This document shows positions 44,808-57,591 of a stretch of DNA of 64,000 nt, one piece after another (the stretch's first letter is position 1; every line of letters starts with the position of its first letter). Source of the DNA: Rhizomys pruinosus (taxonomy: Eukaryota; Chordata; Mammalia; Rodentia; Spalacidae); the NCBI GenBank assembly GCA_009823505.1, contig VZQC01010587.1:141538-205537 (forward strand), in the 5' to 3' direction. The notes below the pieces were generated by a model. It was given only the letters and a program-made list of their open reading frames with translations. It had not been told where the DNA came from and did no database searches. A program made the translations under genes and the position numbers.

Positions 44808-44890
44808 TTATTCCCATTTTACAGATGAGAAAAAAATGAGTCACTGAGGATCACAGCTCTTGGTAGCACAACTGCTTAGACTGTCTAAAT
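44808..44890 (-). mobile_element. MIR SINE remnant, antisense
   Basis: 'attcccattttacagatgagaaaaaa…cacagctcttggtagca' is the antisense MIR core. Confidence 0.6.
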
Positions 44891-45261
44891 CATCACCTGA
44901 CTGAATTGCTTTTCACTGGGACACTATTTCCTCCGGAAAACTGCATTCACGCCAAGCAGTCTCCCTGGGAAGGCACTGTAGTTCAAGGACTGCGCAGACC
45001 TTGTGCTGTTGCTGTAGTATCCTCACTACCACCAGTATCCACATTCCATCGTTGAAAAGCAGAGGTAGATGGAGGTTAAGTCACCAGATCACAGTCTTCC
45101 TTTGGTCTTCAAAGAGGATCCCCTACTGATTCCCAGAACCTTTGTAGTATTTGCATAAACCCAAGCAAACACTCCTACATACTTCAAATCATTGCTAGAT
45201 GACTAATTATATCAAATACAGTGTAAACACTATATAAATAGTTTTTATTTTTTAAGATATT

Positions 45262-45496
45262 TTAAAAGATATTTTATTTATTACCAGTTATTTTATGGTT
45301 ATGAATATATTGCCTGCATGTATTTTGTAAGTGCACTCATGTCATACAATGCCCATGGAGGTCAGAAGAGGGCATTGTATCCCCTAGAAAGGGAGTCACA
45401 GATGGTTGTTAGTCACCATGTGGGTGCTGGGAATTGAACCTAGGTCCTCTGCAATAGCAGCCAGTGTTCTTAACTACTGAGCCAGCTCTCCAGCCC
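45262..45496 (-). mobile_element. B2/B3-type SINE, antisense
   Basis: 'gaggtcagaagagggcattg', 'catgtgggtgctgggaattg', 'ctactgagccagctctccag' in order. Diverged; contains the CTCF-like 'agaagagggca' segment. Confidence 0.92.
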
Positions 45497-47045
45497 ATAG
45501 TTGCTTTACTATATCACTTAAAGAATAATGGCCCAAAGTCTATTCACGTTCATTCAATACAGCTGAAATATTTTTCAGAATATTTTCCATCCAAAATTAG
45601 TTGAATCCACATAGGTGTGGAACACGGTACACAGAGAGTCAGCTGAACTGAGCCCAGTGTGATAGAGCTGGGACCTGAGCTAACCATCATGTTCGTATAC
45701 TGCTCTTGCTCATCTAAAACCTTAGCTTTGTACAGATCCATTGAACAAGATTAGATTTGTTGCTTTTTCTTTAATACCTTGACTTTGTTCTCCAGCTAGT
45801 TTTCCAATTCTTCTCATTTATATATCAGATTTTATAATTTCAATTTCACCTTGAGTTTGGTGTTATATATATCTTTTACATTTCAAATGAATCAGCTTGC
45901 TGCAGTAAAAATGTATTCTAATAATTTTTATTGTAAACTTTTCACTTTTGTTGACCGTTTTTGTTTTGTAGAGACTGATAAAGCAGTAAAACTTAAATGC
46001 TAAGGTTGGGAAGGTCAGTGGGACTTCCCTCAGAAACTCTAAGACTGCTCACATTTAAAAACTGATGTGAGGACAGTATTGAGAAATACTGCCTCTGGGT
46101 GTGGGGCTACAGGGAGTCCCTGTCTCAAAAAAAGGAAAAGGAAAAAGAAAAAAGTAAATTAAAAGAGAAAGAGAATCATTTCCAAGTTTTTATTTGCATG
46201 GTTTTCCTTCACTTTGTACCAAAATATCAGTGTCTCTAAACATCCAGATGTTATGCTATAATGATGTCCTGAAATTTGAAGTGATAGAATTCTTCAAATA
46301 CTCATTAGAGAGAAAAATCTTGGGTTTAGGTAACCAGAACTCAAGTATTAGTACTATAGAATAGTTAAGTCTCTATTACCCATCACCTTGGCCTCACTCA
46401 AGTAGAGCACCTTCCATCAGACCCCCGCAGTCTGACAGTCTCTCATTTGTGGCTGCTTTCCTCGCTGCCCCCTCTCTCTCTCCTCCCCCTCCCCAGTTCT
46501 GTTTCTTCTACATGACTTCATGTTTGAATTGTCAGTCCACTGTTTCAGCTCTGAGGAGCTGAGTGTCTCCCCACTAATGGTGACCCAGGAAAAGGCTGAA
46601 CACAGACATTTTCTCTGCAGGACTTGGAAGGGACGACAGTTCTCATAAATCACGAGAGTAGTAATTCTTCATTGGTTGCTAAGTTCATAAACAAGAACAT
46701 TTCTTTTGTCAACAAGTTTTTACAGTTTTTAATGCTCTCAACTCTTTAAAAGTGCTTTTTATAAGTTGCAATTTAATTTCATACCCCAGCTTGTTTAGGG
46801 ATTTAAAAATCCACATGGACAATTGATGAGACAGGAGCTTGTCCTCCAGAATCCAAACAGTCAAAATGTTTAATTCAACTCAAGTTAGGCTGAAATGACA
46901 GTAGACAGAACTGGATTTTTACACGTATACAAAAGAGCATTTTGTAAAACAAAATTGTGATAAACAAGATTCAAGTTTTGAGAGTCTGTATTTGAAGCAC
47001 TTTATTAACTTTATAGTTTTAACTGTTAAAAATAGTTCCTGAACA
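45497..47045. other. Unique sequence
   Basis: A partial B1 3' end (46,095-46,135: 'gggctacagggagtccctgtc') with A-rich tail is visible. No gene supported. Confidence 0.45.
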
Positions 47046-47229
47046 GGGCTAGAGAGATGGCTCAGAGGACCCAGGTTTGAGTCTCAGCACCCACAATGGT
47101 GACTAACAATGGGCCATCACCAGATCCAAGGGCATCCACCACCCTCTTCTAACCTCTGCAGGTACTGCATGACATGGTGTACTTACATGTATGCAGGTGA
47201 TACATTGAAATACATAAAATAAAAATAAA
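47046..47229 (+). mobile_element. B2/B3-type SINE with internal deletion
   Basis: Head passes from 'gatggctca' directly to 'gaggacccagg', missing about 35 bases of the tRNA-like region. Rest of body and tail present. Confidence 0.88.
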
Positions 47230-47230
47230 C

Positions 47231-47373
47231 AGGGGCCATGGTGGCACATGCCTTTAATCCCAGAATTTGGGAGGGAGACAGAGGCAGATGGATCTCTGTG
47301 AGTTCAAGGCCATCCTGGTCTACATAGCAAATTCCAGGCCAGCTGTGGCTACAGGAAGACCCTTTCTAAAAAA
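47231..47373 (+). mobile_element. B1 SINE directly after B2
   Basis: 'ggtggcacatgcctttaatc', 'ttcaaggccatcctggtctac' and an AATA-rich tail. It starts at the A-rich end of the preceding B2, a common landing site for L1-driven insertion. Confidence 0.9.
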
Positions 47374-47597
47374 AATAATAATAAATAGAATAAAAATAAT
47401 AAATTAAAATTAAAACAAAGTGGCTCTTGAAGAAGTTAAGCACAGAGTAACTCTAGCAACTCTTCTGTGTGGCTTTCCAAGGTTAAAATAATAAGAAGAA
47501 ATATCTGGCACTTGCACAGACTCAGTTCCTTTGTCTAAGCGTCCTTGGCACAGCAACTTCTAAAGGATCCATAGCATCATAAATTACTTATATCAAA

Positions 47598-47640
47598 TTA
47601 TATATATATATATATATTTATTATATATATATATATATGT
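47598..47640. repeat. (TA)n microsatellite at L1 tail
   Basis: Two TA runs at the 3' end of the antisense L1 piece; the homologous L1 at 51.3 kb also ends in TA-rich sequence. Confidence 0.9.
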
Positions 47641-47832
47641 ATATTATCAATTCTAGACCCGTGTCCCCCACCTATCCCCCCACCCCAGCAGAGCTCATGC
47701 ATTCTGCTAAACATGCTTTTCATCTCTTTCTCAGTCTTTCTCAATATTCTCCATGTAAAAGTTGACTGTTTTGAGCAGAAGTTCACTGTTTCAGTCAGTT
47801 CTTTGATGCAGGCCTTTCTGTTGTTGTTGTTT
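47641..47832 (-). mobile_element. L1 3'-UTR fragment, antisense
   Basis: The reverse complement matches the 3' UTR of the L1 at 51,110-51,300: same 'gaacttctgctcaaaacagt' segment, same G-rich tract followed by 'acacggGtctag' and a TA-rich tail. No ORF2 is attached, so it is a very short truncated insertion. Confidence 0.85.
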
Positions 47833-48846
47833 CCAATTCACTTTATCTAAAATTGAAGTAATCATCTCTCTGGGAAAATTGAGACTGTCTTCTGTTTCCT
47901 GTTTATGTAAATGGGAATATGTATTTCCATATATTCTCTGAGTCTGGGTGAAAAACTTCTTCAAATCCTTCTTCCACTTAGTCCCAAATTTGTGTAAATA
48001 CCACATATTAAATGGGATCCTTCAAATATCAGCCCAAGCATTACAGAACCTCTCATAGTCTTTTGGCACCATTCACTTTCAACAAATGGTTATTGAGTAT
48101 CTGTTTACTATGTACAAGACAATAAGCCAGACCCTTCAGATAGCACAATGGACAAGATCTGCCCAAGCTCACTGTCCTAATGAAGATTAATGTTCCAAAC
48201 AATGACAAATTGAAGACACAAACAAATGAGTTATCATGGCAGTAATAGATAAAGAAAAATAATAACAGTAACAACTGAGGTGACAAAGAATGCCAGGGAG
48301 CAGACTGATGGAAGGGGTGTGGATTCAGGATAGTCCTCTCTGAGTCCACACTTGAGCTGAGATCCAGATCATGAAACGGAGCCAGAAATTTAGAGATCTG
48401 AGGGATGAACATTCTTGTTAGAATGCAAAACCAAGTGCAAAGGTCCTCAGGCATGAGGTAGTGGGGATTTTCAAGACATGGAAAGCTTGAGTGACATGCT
48501 TTAGCTAGAGTATATTAAACAAGAGGAAAGAGCAATACAGGGGGATCAGAAAGTCAGAGAAGCTTCAAGGAATGGTTGGATTAAGTTGATGCAGAGTACT
48601 TCTGCATATGAGAAGGTGGGAGAAAGAACAAAAGGAGTAGCTGTTGGGTAGGTGTCTTTTGAAAATTATTTTCTTAACACATTAATCTGTGTAATCATCT
48701 TAAATTTAACATGAACTTCTCTGAGCTACATATCATTTTAGTTCATTCCAACTAATCTTAGATTACTAAATAAATGATCTGCTTGAGATCACATACAGCA
48801 CACACAGTTAAATAACAGAGATAGGACTTAAAAGCAAAACTGTCAC
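47833..48846. other. Unique sequence
   Basis: 48,075-48,240 has an ancient-repeat look ('aatggttattgagtatctg') but could not be assigned. No gene supported. Confidence 0.45.
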
Positions 48847-51360
48847 TGTATACAGGAAACCCACAGCCAATATCATCCTAAACAGGGAAATGACAGAAAC
48901 ATTCCCCTTAAAGGTAAGAACTCGGCAAGGCTGACCCCTGTCACCACTCCTCTTCAATATAGTGCCTGAAACACTTGCTAGAGCAATAAGGCAAGAAAAG
49001 GAAATTAAAGGAGTACTAATTGGAAAAGAGGAAGTCAAGCTATCCCTATTTGCTGATGATATGATTGTTTACTTAAGGAATGCTAAAAACTCCACCAGAA
49101 AACTCCTAGAAACGATTAACAGCTTCAGCAAAGTGGCAGGCTACAAAATTAACCTAAAATATCAGTGGCCTTTCTTTACACCAACAACAAGCAAATGGAG
49201 AAGGAATTCAAGGAGACCTTCCCACTCACAATAGTCTCAAAAACAATAAAATACCTAGGAACAAACTAACCAAAGACACCAAAGATCTCTACAACAAAAA
49301 TTTTAAACCTTTAAAGAAAGAAATTGAAGAAGACATCAGAAGATGGAAAAACCTCCATGTTCATGGATTGGGAAAATTAACATTGTAAAAATGTCCATTC
49401 TACCCAAAATCTTGTATAGAATTAATGCAATCCCAATTAAAATCCCCAAGAGTTTCTTCACAGGCTTGGAAAAAAAAAGTCCTTAAATTCATTTGGAAAA
49501 ACAAAAGACCCCAAATAGCCAAAACAACCCTGAGTGAAAAGAGCAACACAGGGGGGATCTCTGTTCCATACTTCAAACTATACTACAGGGCTATAGTCAT
49601 AAAAACAGCTTGGTACTGGCACAAAAACAGACCTGTTGACCAATGGAACAAAACTGAAGATCCAAACTTGAGCACATAAAATTTCAGCCATTTGACAAGG
49701 GGTCCAAGAAGACACAATGGAGAAAAGACAGCCTCTTCAGCAAGTGGTGTTGGCAAAACTGGATCACAACTTGTAGAAGAATTAAATTAAACCCCTACCT
49801 CTTGCCCTGTACAAAAGTCAACTCCAGATGGATTAAAGACCTCAATGTGAAAACTCCAAACTCTGAAGGCTATAGAAGAAAAAGTTGGCAGCAGCCTATG
49901 AGACATACAGGTAGGAAAAGACTTCCTAAATCAGACAGCAGCTGCACAAAAATTATGGTCGACAATTGACAAATGGGACCTCATTAAACTCAAAAACTTC
50001 TGTATATCAAAAGAAACAATCAAGGAAGTGAAGAGAAAACGCACAGAGTGGGAGAAAACCTTCACAGCAGATACATCTGACAAAGCATTGATTTCCAGAA
50101 TATATAAACTACTCAAAAAACAAAGAAGAAAGAAAACAAATGACCCCTCAATAGATGGAGCAAAGACCTGAACAGAGACTTCACAAGTGAGGAATTAGAG
50201 ATGGCTGAGAAACATCTTAAGAAGTGTTCGATAGGGCCGGAGAGATGGCCTAGCGGTTAAGAGCGCCTACCGCTCTTGCAGAGGACCTGCGTTCGATCCC
50301 CAGCACCCACATGGCGGCCGAGAACCGTCTGAAACTCCAATTCCAGGAGAACTCCAGTTCCAGGGGAATCCGAGACCCTCTTCTGACCTCCGCGGCATTG
50401 CACGACACAGGTGGGCCGCAGAATTGTACTTGCAGACAGTACATTCATACACATACAGAAATCAATAAAATTAAAAAAAAAAAAGAAGAAAAAAAAAAAA
50501 AAAATTAGGAAATGCAAATAAAACCATTTTAAGATATCATCTTACTCCAATAAGACTGGCTAGGATCAAGAAACAAATGATACCAAGTGTGGAGAGGTTT
50601 GTGGGAAAGGGGAACACTCACCAGTGCTGGTGGGAATGTAAACTCTACCAGCCACTATGGAAAGAGTGTGGAGAACCCTTGAAAGACTTGGAATGAACTT
50701 GCCACCCGACCCAGCCATACCACTCCTAGGCATGTAACCACAAGACTCACCCCACTGCAGAGATACATGCACGGCCATATTTATTTCAGCTCTCTTCACA
50801 ATAGCAAGGAGCTAGAACCAATCCAAATGCCCCTCAACTTGATGAGTGGATAGAGAAAATGTGGTACATCTACACAATGGAGTTCTATGCAGTGGTAAGA
50901 AAAGATACCCATGAGCTTTACAGGAAAATGGCTGGGCTACAAGACATCATGCTGAGTGAAGTAACACAGTCCCAGAAAAACAAACGAGGAATGGTATTCC
51001 CTCATCTGTGGATGCTAGTGCCAATTATCTAGTTGTAAGTGTTTCTTGTGCACGGCCCCTTGAGCTTTTGTCCAAGCAGTTGTGAGTGATGCATATTGGA
51101 AACAACAACAATGACAACAGAAAGGACTGCATAAAAGAACTGACTGAAACAGTGAACTTCTGCTCAAAACAGTCAACTTTCACATGGAGAATATTGAAAA
51201 ATACAGAGAAAGAGATGAAAAGTATGTTTGGCAGAATACATGAGCCCGGTGGGGCGGGGGGGGATAGGGTGGGGGAACACGGTCTAGATTTGATAATCTT
51301 GTATAATATATATATAGTATATAGTATATATATATATAAAGCAAAAAAATAAAGTACAAT
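48847..51360 (+). pseudogene. 5'-truncated, frameshifted L1 (ORF2 remnant + 3' UTR)
   Basis: Homologous to the intact L1 from 61,320 onward. It begins inside ORF2 just before the RT catalytic FADD region (which survives as [10 protein letters not shown] in the frame at 48,962) and continues through the C-terminal part to the 3' UTR and a TA-rich tail. Reading is broken by several frameshifts: after 'YKINL' at about 49,160, around 49,470, and by the B2 at 50,234 that displaces the segment before the Cys-rich end. No endonuclease domain is present. It cannot make a functional protein. The G-rich tract at 51,247-51,275 matches the G-quadruplex region known in L1 3' UTRs. Confidence 0.93.
50234..50503 (+). 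mobile_element. Young B2/B3 SINE nested in L1
   Basis: Same young subfamily as 12,277 and 17,022 (doubled 17-base unit, 'gacctccgcggcattgcacg'). It interrupts L1 ORF2; L1 resumes at 'aggaaatgcaaat'. Compared with the intact L1, about 12 bases of the L1 are missing at the junction and no clear target-site duplication is seen, so a small deletion accompanied or followed insertion. Confidence 0.95.
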
Positions 51361-51439
51361 AGAATACAAAAAGAATGGGGCCCAATGAGAGGTGAGAATG
51401 TGGGCTTGATGTTAGTTCTCACAAAAGCAAGTTATAAAT

Positions 51440-51640
51440 CCTTGAGCCTGATCCCTGCACTGCTTTCTGCTTCCTGTCTTGCCATGTGAGCTGTTATTCT
51501 CACATGGAAGCCTTCCATGACGCCATCACCATGGTATGATACAGCAAGGGAGCTCTTTGTCAGAGCCAACATCATGCTATTTGGACTTTCATCCTCCAAA
51601 CTGTTGAATAATAAACCTCTTTTCACAGAAAAAAATGAAA
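51440..51640 (+). mobile_element. Ancient MaLR/LTR-like remnant
   Basis: 'ttcctgtcttgccatgtgag', 'catggtatgatacagcaagg', 'tttggactttcatcctccaa' then 'ataataaacctctttt' follow the order of old mammalian MaLR LTR 3' regions. From memory; diverged. Confidence 0.45.
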
Positions 51641-51897
51641 TAAAATAAAAGCAAAACTGTCTGACCATAGGCTTTATTATACACACATATATTTGAATAT
51701 ACCTACATGCCAGTAGAATATTCAGAAGCAGAATTTTCCTCAGCCAACAAAAATTCAGCATTTCCCTATTCTAATGTAAACAAAACATCATGTCAAAACC
51801 CCCAAGGATGTTCTCTTATGACTTCAATTGGAGTAAATAGACCATGGTAGTATAATGATCTTCTAAATCTCCTTTTTGAAATTATTTAACTGGCAGG

Positions 51898-51945
<48 letters not shown>

Positions 51946-53587
51946 TAAAACATAATAAGGAAAAATTTTAATGGACATTAAAACATCACAAACTCTCTAC
52001 GAAGTTCTCCAAATCTCTTTCTCCTCTAACACTCTAAAATCCTATGACTAGAATTTGCAATGGAATTACTGTGTGTAAACTTACAAGTAATGTCTTATGT
52101 CTAAATGTAATTACTGAATAGCCCTCAAGTTGTGGTTTGTAAAAATCATTATTTCAAAAACAGTCAAAACTGTAAACTTTCAGTCCTGAATAATCAGAAG
52201 TGAGCAGATGGAAAAGTTGTGCTTTTATCTTTATTTTTAAATTCTCTGATAGTTTTGAATTAAAAAATTGTCATTTTTATTCATCCTGTATCTCTAAATT
52301 TATAGAAATGGTTTTGAGATGTTTTATCATTAATAGAAATTTCTTAACCTCCGAAGGAAATTACATTTGTAGTCAAGAAATATTCTAGTCCCTGAAATTC
52401 AACTTCATCCAGAAGTTCAACTGCTATACATAAATAGTAGTCTGTTTGGGGGGGAACATCTGTATATGTTTTTTGAATGTACTTGTTCTGCTCTTTCATC
52501 AGGTCACAAGTGGATGGAGTCAGCGATGTAGAATCAAGTCAGCTCTCTCAGATCATCACTAAGCATACCAATACTGATGCTTCTAGTCTTTTGTGGATCT
52601 ATTGATCAGGAGGAGCAATATGTTTCTCATGAAGAATATAAATGGAATCACTTTGACTAAGCACCATAAATACATTATTTTTCTGAAATATCCCTTCCCA
52701 CAAATCTTGTTATGTATGAATAATTATAAGAACTAATATAAATTATTCTGTTTCAGTATGGCAGCTTTGGATTAGGTAATGTTATCTTGTTACTAATAGT
52801 TACTGCTGCTTAGTTTCTCTTAAATAGCAAAATGATGACAAACAAATAATCTATTTTAGGTTATAAGTTTATTAGTATTCAACTGAAATCAACACATCTT
52901 GATAATTCCTGAAGTTTATGACAATGTAAATATACTTTCTTTTAACTGCTCAATATACTAATATGTCATCTATATTTCTGATTATGAAGTCTAACAGACA
53001 GTAGAAGAGTATACAATTTATAGTACATATAGTTTCTCTGTCCCTATCTATACTATGTCCTTGGGTTAAAAACGAATTCCTTAATCAAAGAAGGAATACT
53101 CCTATGAATCTCTCCTTGGGCAGGGGGAGACAGAATTAAACATCTGCCTTTAAAAACTCACAAACATGGAATCCTAACGCATATAGGGTAATCAAGAATA
53201 TTTAGAGTTTGTTTCTTAGTCCTGATCACACAATTAAAAAGTGTTGACTGGGTGTTTTTATTTTATTGAAACAATTGAATGGGAGCTAAAACAGTAAAAT
53301 CATTTTACTCAAGAAATCTGGAGATTATTATTTACTAAGAATAGTTAACAGTGAGGATTATCTGAATTTACTAGGAGAGTTGTGAATTATGCTTCCTGTT
53401 GCACACAAGATCAATAAGGGCTTGTGTCTGGGTTGATTATTAAAATTCCCATGCAGAAATGTCTCTTTACTCTCTACAAAGAAGCTCATAGGAGCAAGAA
53501 TAAAGATAATCTGAAGTTCTTTATCTACACAGTGACACATTTTTTTCTCTTGAAAAAATATGATATCTTTAATATTCTTTCCTGATT
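51641..53587. other. AT-rich unique sequence
   Basis: (TA)n at 51,901-51,941. Otherwise no repeat family or gene recognised. Confidence 0.5.
51901..51941. repeat. (TA)n microsatellite
   Basis: About 20 uninterrupted TA units. Confidence 0.97.
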
Positions 53588-53739
53588 TTTTTTTTGTTTT
53601 TTTGAGACAGGGTCTCCGTATAGCCCCAGCTGTCCTGGAAATCACTCTGTAGACCAGGTTGGCCTTGAACTCACAAAGATCCTCCTGCCTCTGCCTCCCA
53701 AGTGCTAGGACTAAAGGCGTGCGCCACCATGCCCAGCAC
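53588..53739 (-). mobile_element. B1 SINE, antisense
   Basis: Full antisense B1 ('tttgagacagggtctcc' to 'aggcgtgcgccaccatgccc'), flanked by a duplicated target site tcctgatttttttt. Confidence 0.95.
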
Positions 53740-53782
53740 TCCTGATTTTTTTTTCTAAAACTGCTATAAGATTAAATTTGGT

Positions 53783-53784
<2 letters not shown>

Positions 53785-53850
<66 letters not shown>

Positions 53851-53852
53851 TG
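53785..53852. repeat. (GT)n(AT)n compound microsatellite
   Basis: GT units run straight into AT units; common unstable structure. Confidence 0.95.
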
Positions 53853-53984
53853 TAAATCAGAGATAACAGAGACTCATGTGTTATATCTCTGGCCCCCTAT
53901 ATGATGCAGCAATCTTGAGGAGCTTAGAGCAACCTGAATGGTTCAACTCAGATCCAGACACAGAGGACCCTGTTCTTGGACACA

Positions 53985-54250
53985 TGCATATATCACCAAA
54001 TGACATTACAAATCTTTCCACATCAGCTTTATTCAACATAATCCCAAACTGGAAATGTTCCATATAGCCATCAACAGGAAAAGGAACAAATAAATAGTAG
54101 GCTATTCGTATAATGGGATAATACTCAGCAACAAAAAGAATAAACCAATGGAAACATCAGTTAAAACAATCTCATGGAAAATCACTCTGACCTATAGAGG
54201 GGAAAAGGAAAGATCCAAATATAGTTTCATTTGTATGGAATCTCCAGTCT
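53985..54250 (+). mobile_element. Ancient L1 3'-end remnant
   Basis: 'tttattcaacataatcccaaactgg', 'catcaacaggaaaaggaac', 'cgtataatgggataatactc' and 'agcaacaaaaagaataaacc' are landmarks of the old mammalian L1 ORF2 3' end, far more diverged than the rodent-specific L1s here. Confidence 0.75.
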
Positions 54251-54944
54251 AACAACTATCACAACAATTAGTACTGAGTTACTCCTTTGAGTTCACAGTA
54301 TACAGAATTATTTGTGATTCTTTCCCATGCGGCATATAATTAAAACAATTTGTGGTGCCTAGAAAGTTAAATTTATTACAATCAATGAATGTCATAGGCT
54401 ATGAGAGCTTTACTCTCTCAAGGAACCCTAGATGATGATGTTCACTACACTTTATGTAGGTGTGCTTTTGTCCCCAGTACACCTTTCTTATTGTCCCAGA
54501 GTATCACAGGAAGCTTTTCTTCAGTGGTACTGATCTCTTTAAAACTTAGCTGCTTTTTCAGCACCAGCCTAAATGCCTTCTGGTCTTGACATTTTTTCTG
54601 CCAAACAAATTAGTCCATTACCTTTAGATTCAACTGTGTTCAAGTTCTCAGGACAGAGGTAGAATGAAACCAGATTCTTGGCCAAAATATCACATGAATG
54701 GCCTGTATCCAAGTCTTTGTTCCCCTCTGAGTCATCATGAGCCAGGCCTTCACTGTCTGCATTTCCCTCAGCAGTCTTGTTTTCTAGGCTCCCAACAGAA
54801 TGGCCTATTAAGCTCTAGTTTCAGCATGCTAGAATTGTTCTAGCCCAAGTTTCCAAACTCTTCCACATTCCTCCCTCAAAGAACTTTCAAAGACCCTGAA
54901 GTCACATGGTCAGGTTTATCAGAGCAACAACTCTAAAGAGTTCT
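54251..54944. other. Unique sequence
   Basis: No repeat or gene recognised. Confidence 0.5.
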
Positions 54945-55089
54945 AATTTCATTGTTGTTGCTGTGAATAAAGTTGGAAATGGGTTTGGTTTGGCTCAGGG
55001 TTACAGGTTATAGCCTCTCCTGGTGGGAAAGTCATGTAGCAGAAACTTGAGTAGCTGGTCACATTGTATCCATAGCCAGAAAGCAGAAT

Positions 55090-55151
<62 letters not shown>

Positions 55152-55310
55152 GTTTACTTTCTCCTTTTCATATAGTCTTGCATCCCACAGAATGAGGCCA
55201 CTGACAGTACTAAGGCCTTCCTAACTCAGTTGGCCTAGTCAAGATAATTCCCCAGAGGCCATCTCTCAAGATTCCAGATCTTGTTAAGTTGACAACTGAG
55301 ATGAAGCATA
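54945..55310 (+). mobile_element. Rodent interspersed repeat, family not named
   Basis: 'ggtttggctcagggttacag', 'gaaacttgagtagctggtc', 'acattgtatccatagcc', 'agaaagcagaatgaga', then after a (GA)n tract 'tttactttctcc' and 'gatcttgttaagttgacaac'. Same family as 3,735-4,110, in the opposite orientation. Confidence 0.55.
55092..55146. repeat. (GA)n microsatellite
   Basis: About 27 GA units, expanded inside the interspersed repeat above. Confidence 0.97.
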
Positions 55311-55379
55311 CATGCTTCGAAGGCTAAAAATACCTCCAGAGATGCTTGAAGGACATGGGAGTTCTTAAAAAAGTTCTTT

Positions 55380-55500
55380 GAGCTGGGCACAATGATACAT
55401 GCCATTATTTTCAGGAGCGTAAAGTAGGATGGTCATTTGAACCCAAGCATTTGAAGCTAGCCCAGGCAACATATTATATTTTGGTCTCAAAAACTAAATG
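55380..55500 (+). mobile_element. Old B1/PB1-like SINE
   Basis: 'agctgggcacaatgatacat', 'agctagcccaggcaacatat' and 'ttggtctcaaaaact'. Diverged. Confidence 0.6.
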
Positions 55501-55789
55501 AGCAAAAATATTGTTTGCTTACCTACTTCAGAGAAGTTCATAATGACATTCTTTCAGTACTAGAGTATATTTTATTCTTTTATGAATTCACTGAAGTTGT
55601 GGTTATCTGCAAAAGACTTCACACTGAGGCTCAACATTTCATCACAGATGGAGGAGGAGCCCATGAGGCCCCATCTCTTCCTGAGAGTCTATTAGCAGTT
55701 AATGGTTGCCGGAGGAAAAGTCTCATTTTTTTAGCTGTGGAGCCACTACTAAGTTGCCCATGCTCTAGTAAATAACCTCCCCCAATTGC

Positions 55790-55935
55790 TCATGAACATA
55801 GGAGAGGACAAGTTGTAGAGGAGAAGGGATTCAGCAGGAGAGGGAGGGATGTGAGGTGGGAACGAGGAAGTGAAGATAACTGAAGTTCATTTACTTGTAT
55901 GAAACTTTCAAAAATAAAACAACAGAAAAATTATC
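55790..55935 (+). mobile_element. Possible L1 3'-UTR tail
   Basis: Purine-rich stretch ('gagaagggattcagcaggag…gaggtgggaacgaggaagtg') ending in 'aaaaataaaac'. Typical of old L1 3' ends, but no ORF2 is attached. Confidence 0.35.
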
Positions 55936-55940
55936 ATATT

Positions 55941-56168
55941 TTTAAAAAGTATTTTATTTCTTTTATTTTATGTGTATGGATGTATTACCTGCGAGCATGT
56001 AAGCGCACATGTGTTGTACAATACCTGCAGAAGTTAGAAGAGAGTGTGAGATCCCCTGGAACTGGAGTTACAGATGGTTGTTAGCCATTGTGTGGGTCCT
56101 GGGAATTGAACCTGGGTCCCCTGTAACAGCAGCCAGTGCTCTTAATTGCTGAACCATCTCTTCAGCCC
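55941..56168 (-). mobile_element. B2/B3-type SINE, antisense
   Basis: 'tgtgtatggatgtattacct', 'gatcccctggaactggagtt', 'gctgaaccatctcttcagcc' in order; older subfamily. Confidence 0.92.
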
Positions 56169-57589
56169 TCATCATCATATATAACAATATATTTAAGGAA
56201 AGAACATATAATGAAAGTTCTAAAGGAACAATAATTACACTTTTTTTGAAACCCCTTGACAATTTTTTACTACTTTCAGTCTATATGCTCAGAAAGCAGT
56301 AAATGAATTACAACAAAAATTCAAAGGGCTCATTTTCCTGATGTCTGATGAAGAATAATCTCTTAGCTGCAAACCAGTTGAAAGCATAATGAGCTTGCTA
56401 TTTTAGTGCTAGATGCAAGGCTATTGGCAAGAGGAGTTCCCATACTTCCCAAGTCTTAGTGGCCACAATCAGGTGGCTTTCACCAATCACCTGCAGCTCC
56501 CAGAAGCCAGTTCCCATCATGTCCCCTTCCCAGCCCTCTGACTGCTCTTTGTAGGTAGCTTTGCTCTGCTCTGCTCTGCTCAGGAACTTTTATGGCTACC
56601 GACTTTTCACCCTATTTCACTCTCCTAGTGGACTCTTTTTTTCATCCACCATAATCCAATCAACTGGAGGCGAGTATGCCAGGGCATTCTACAGCACTGC
56701 CCTCAGCCTGGCCTGTCTGCAGAAGAAATTAGCACAATCTCACTAGAAAGGCAGGAAGGGCAAGAGGGATAACAGTAACTGGAGGAAAATAGCTGCAGTT
56801 CACATTATAGTTGTCATGTGGGAAGCATTATTCTTCCATATTCTGGCTATTTAGGGACTTGGAGAGCATATCTTTCATATTTAGATGTCTCTACAAAGGT
56901 CTCTCGAGTTAATCTATTTCTAAAAGTTCATACTAAAATTGAAGGATGGGCTTAGAAAAGGTAACCCAATCAGATCCATTATTATACAGTCAAAGAGAGA
57001 AGAAAAGAATGACTTACCTATTCAGGCAAGACATAAATGGGAACTTAGGGGCTGTATCTCAACTGAGTGGTGATTTTTGCCTCAGAAGCTCTATTCTTAA
57101 GCAATATTCATAATCTCTGAGGTTGAAACTTTCCTTTAGTGTTTTGGAAATCAGAGATGGAAAATTTAAGTGGACAGTACTGGCTAAGAGCCAATGCACG
57201 CTAGTTGGAAGCAGGGGCAGGGAGGGGGTTGTTATTTAAAACCACAACTGAATGTAGTGGTTTTTGTCCTTTCCGTGGAAGAGACAGGAGTAGAGGGAGG
57301 ATGATTCATTTGCAGAGAAAATAAATCTATTCAGCGCCCCTTTCCCATACAAGATGAAATGGAAAGGGAACTGGGGGGTGGGGTGGCTCAGGCATAGGTG
57401 GCCTGTGAGGTAACAGTACATTAATGGGTCTTTGGATGCACAGTCTTTGTACTGAGTGTGAAGACAGAGGCACCAGAATCAAAGTGGATTACTTTCATAG
57501 GAATTAGGAAGGCAGATAATAGAAGAAAAAAAGGAAAAATGAAGTCCTGGAACAAAGTAAAGAGTGCATAGAGCATTTCAAAGTTTCCA
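56169..57589. other. Unique sequence
   Basis: A 'ctctg' run (56,562-56,580) is present. No transposon or gene supported. Confidence 0.5.
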
Positions 57590-57591
57590 AT

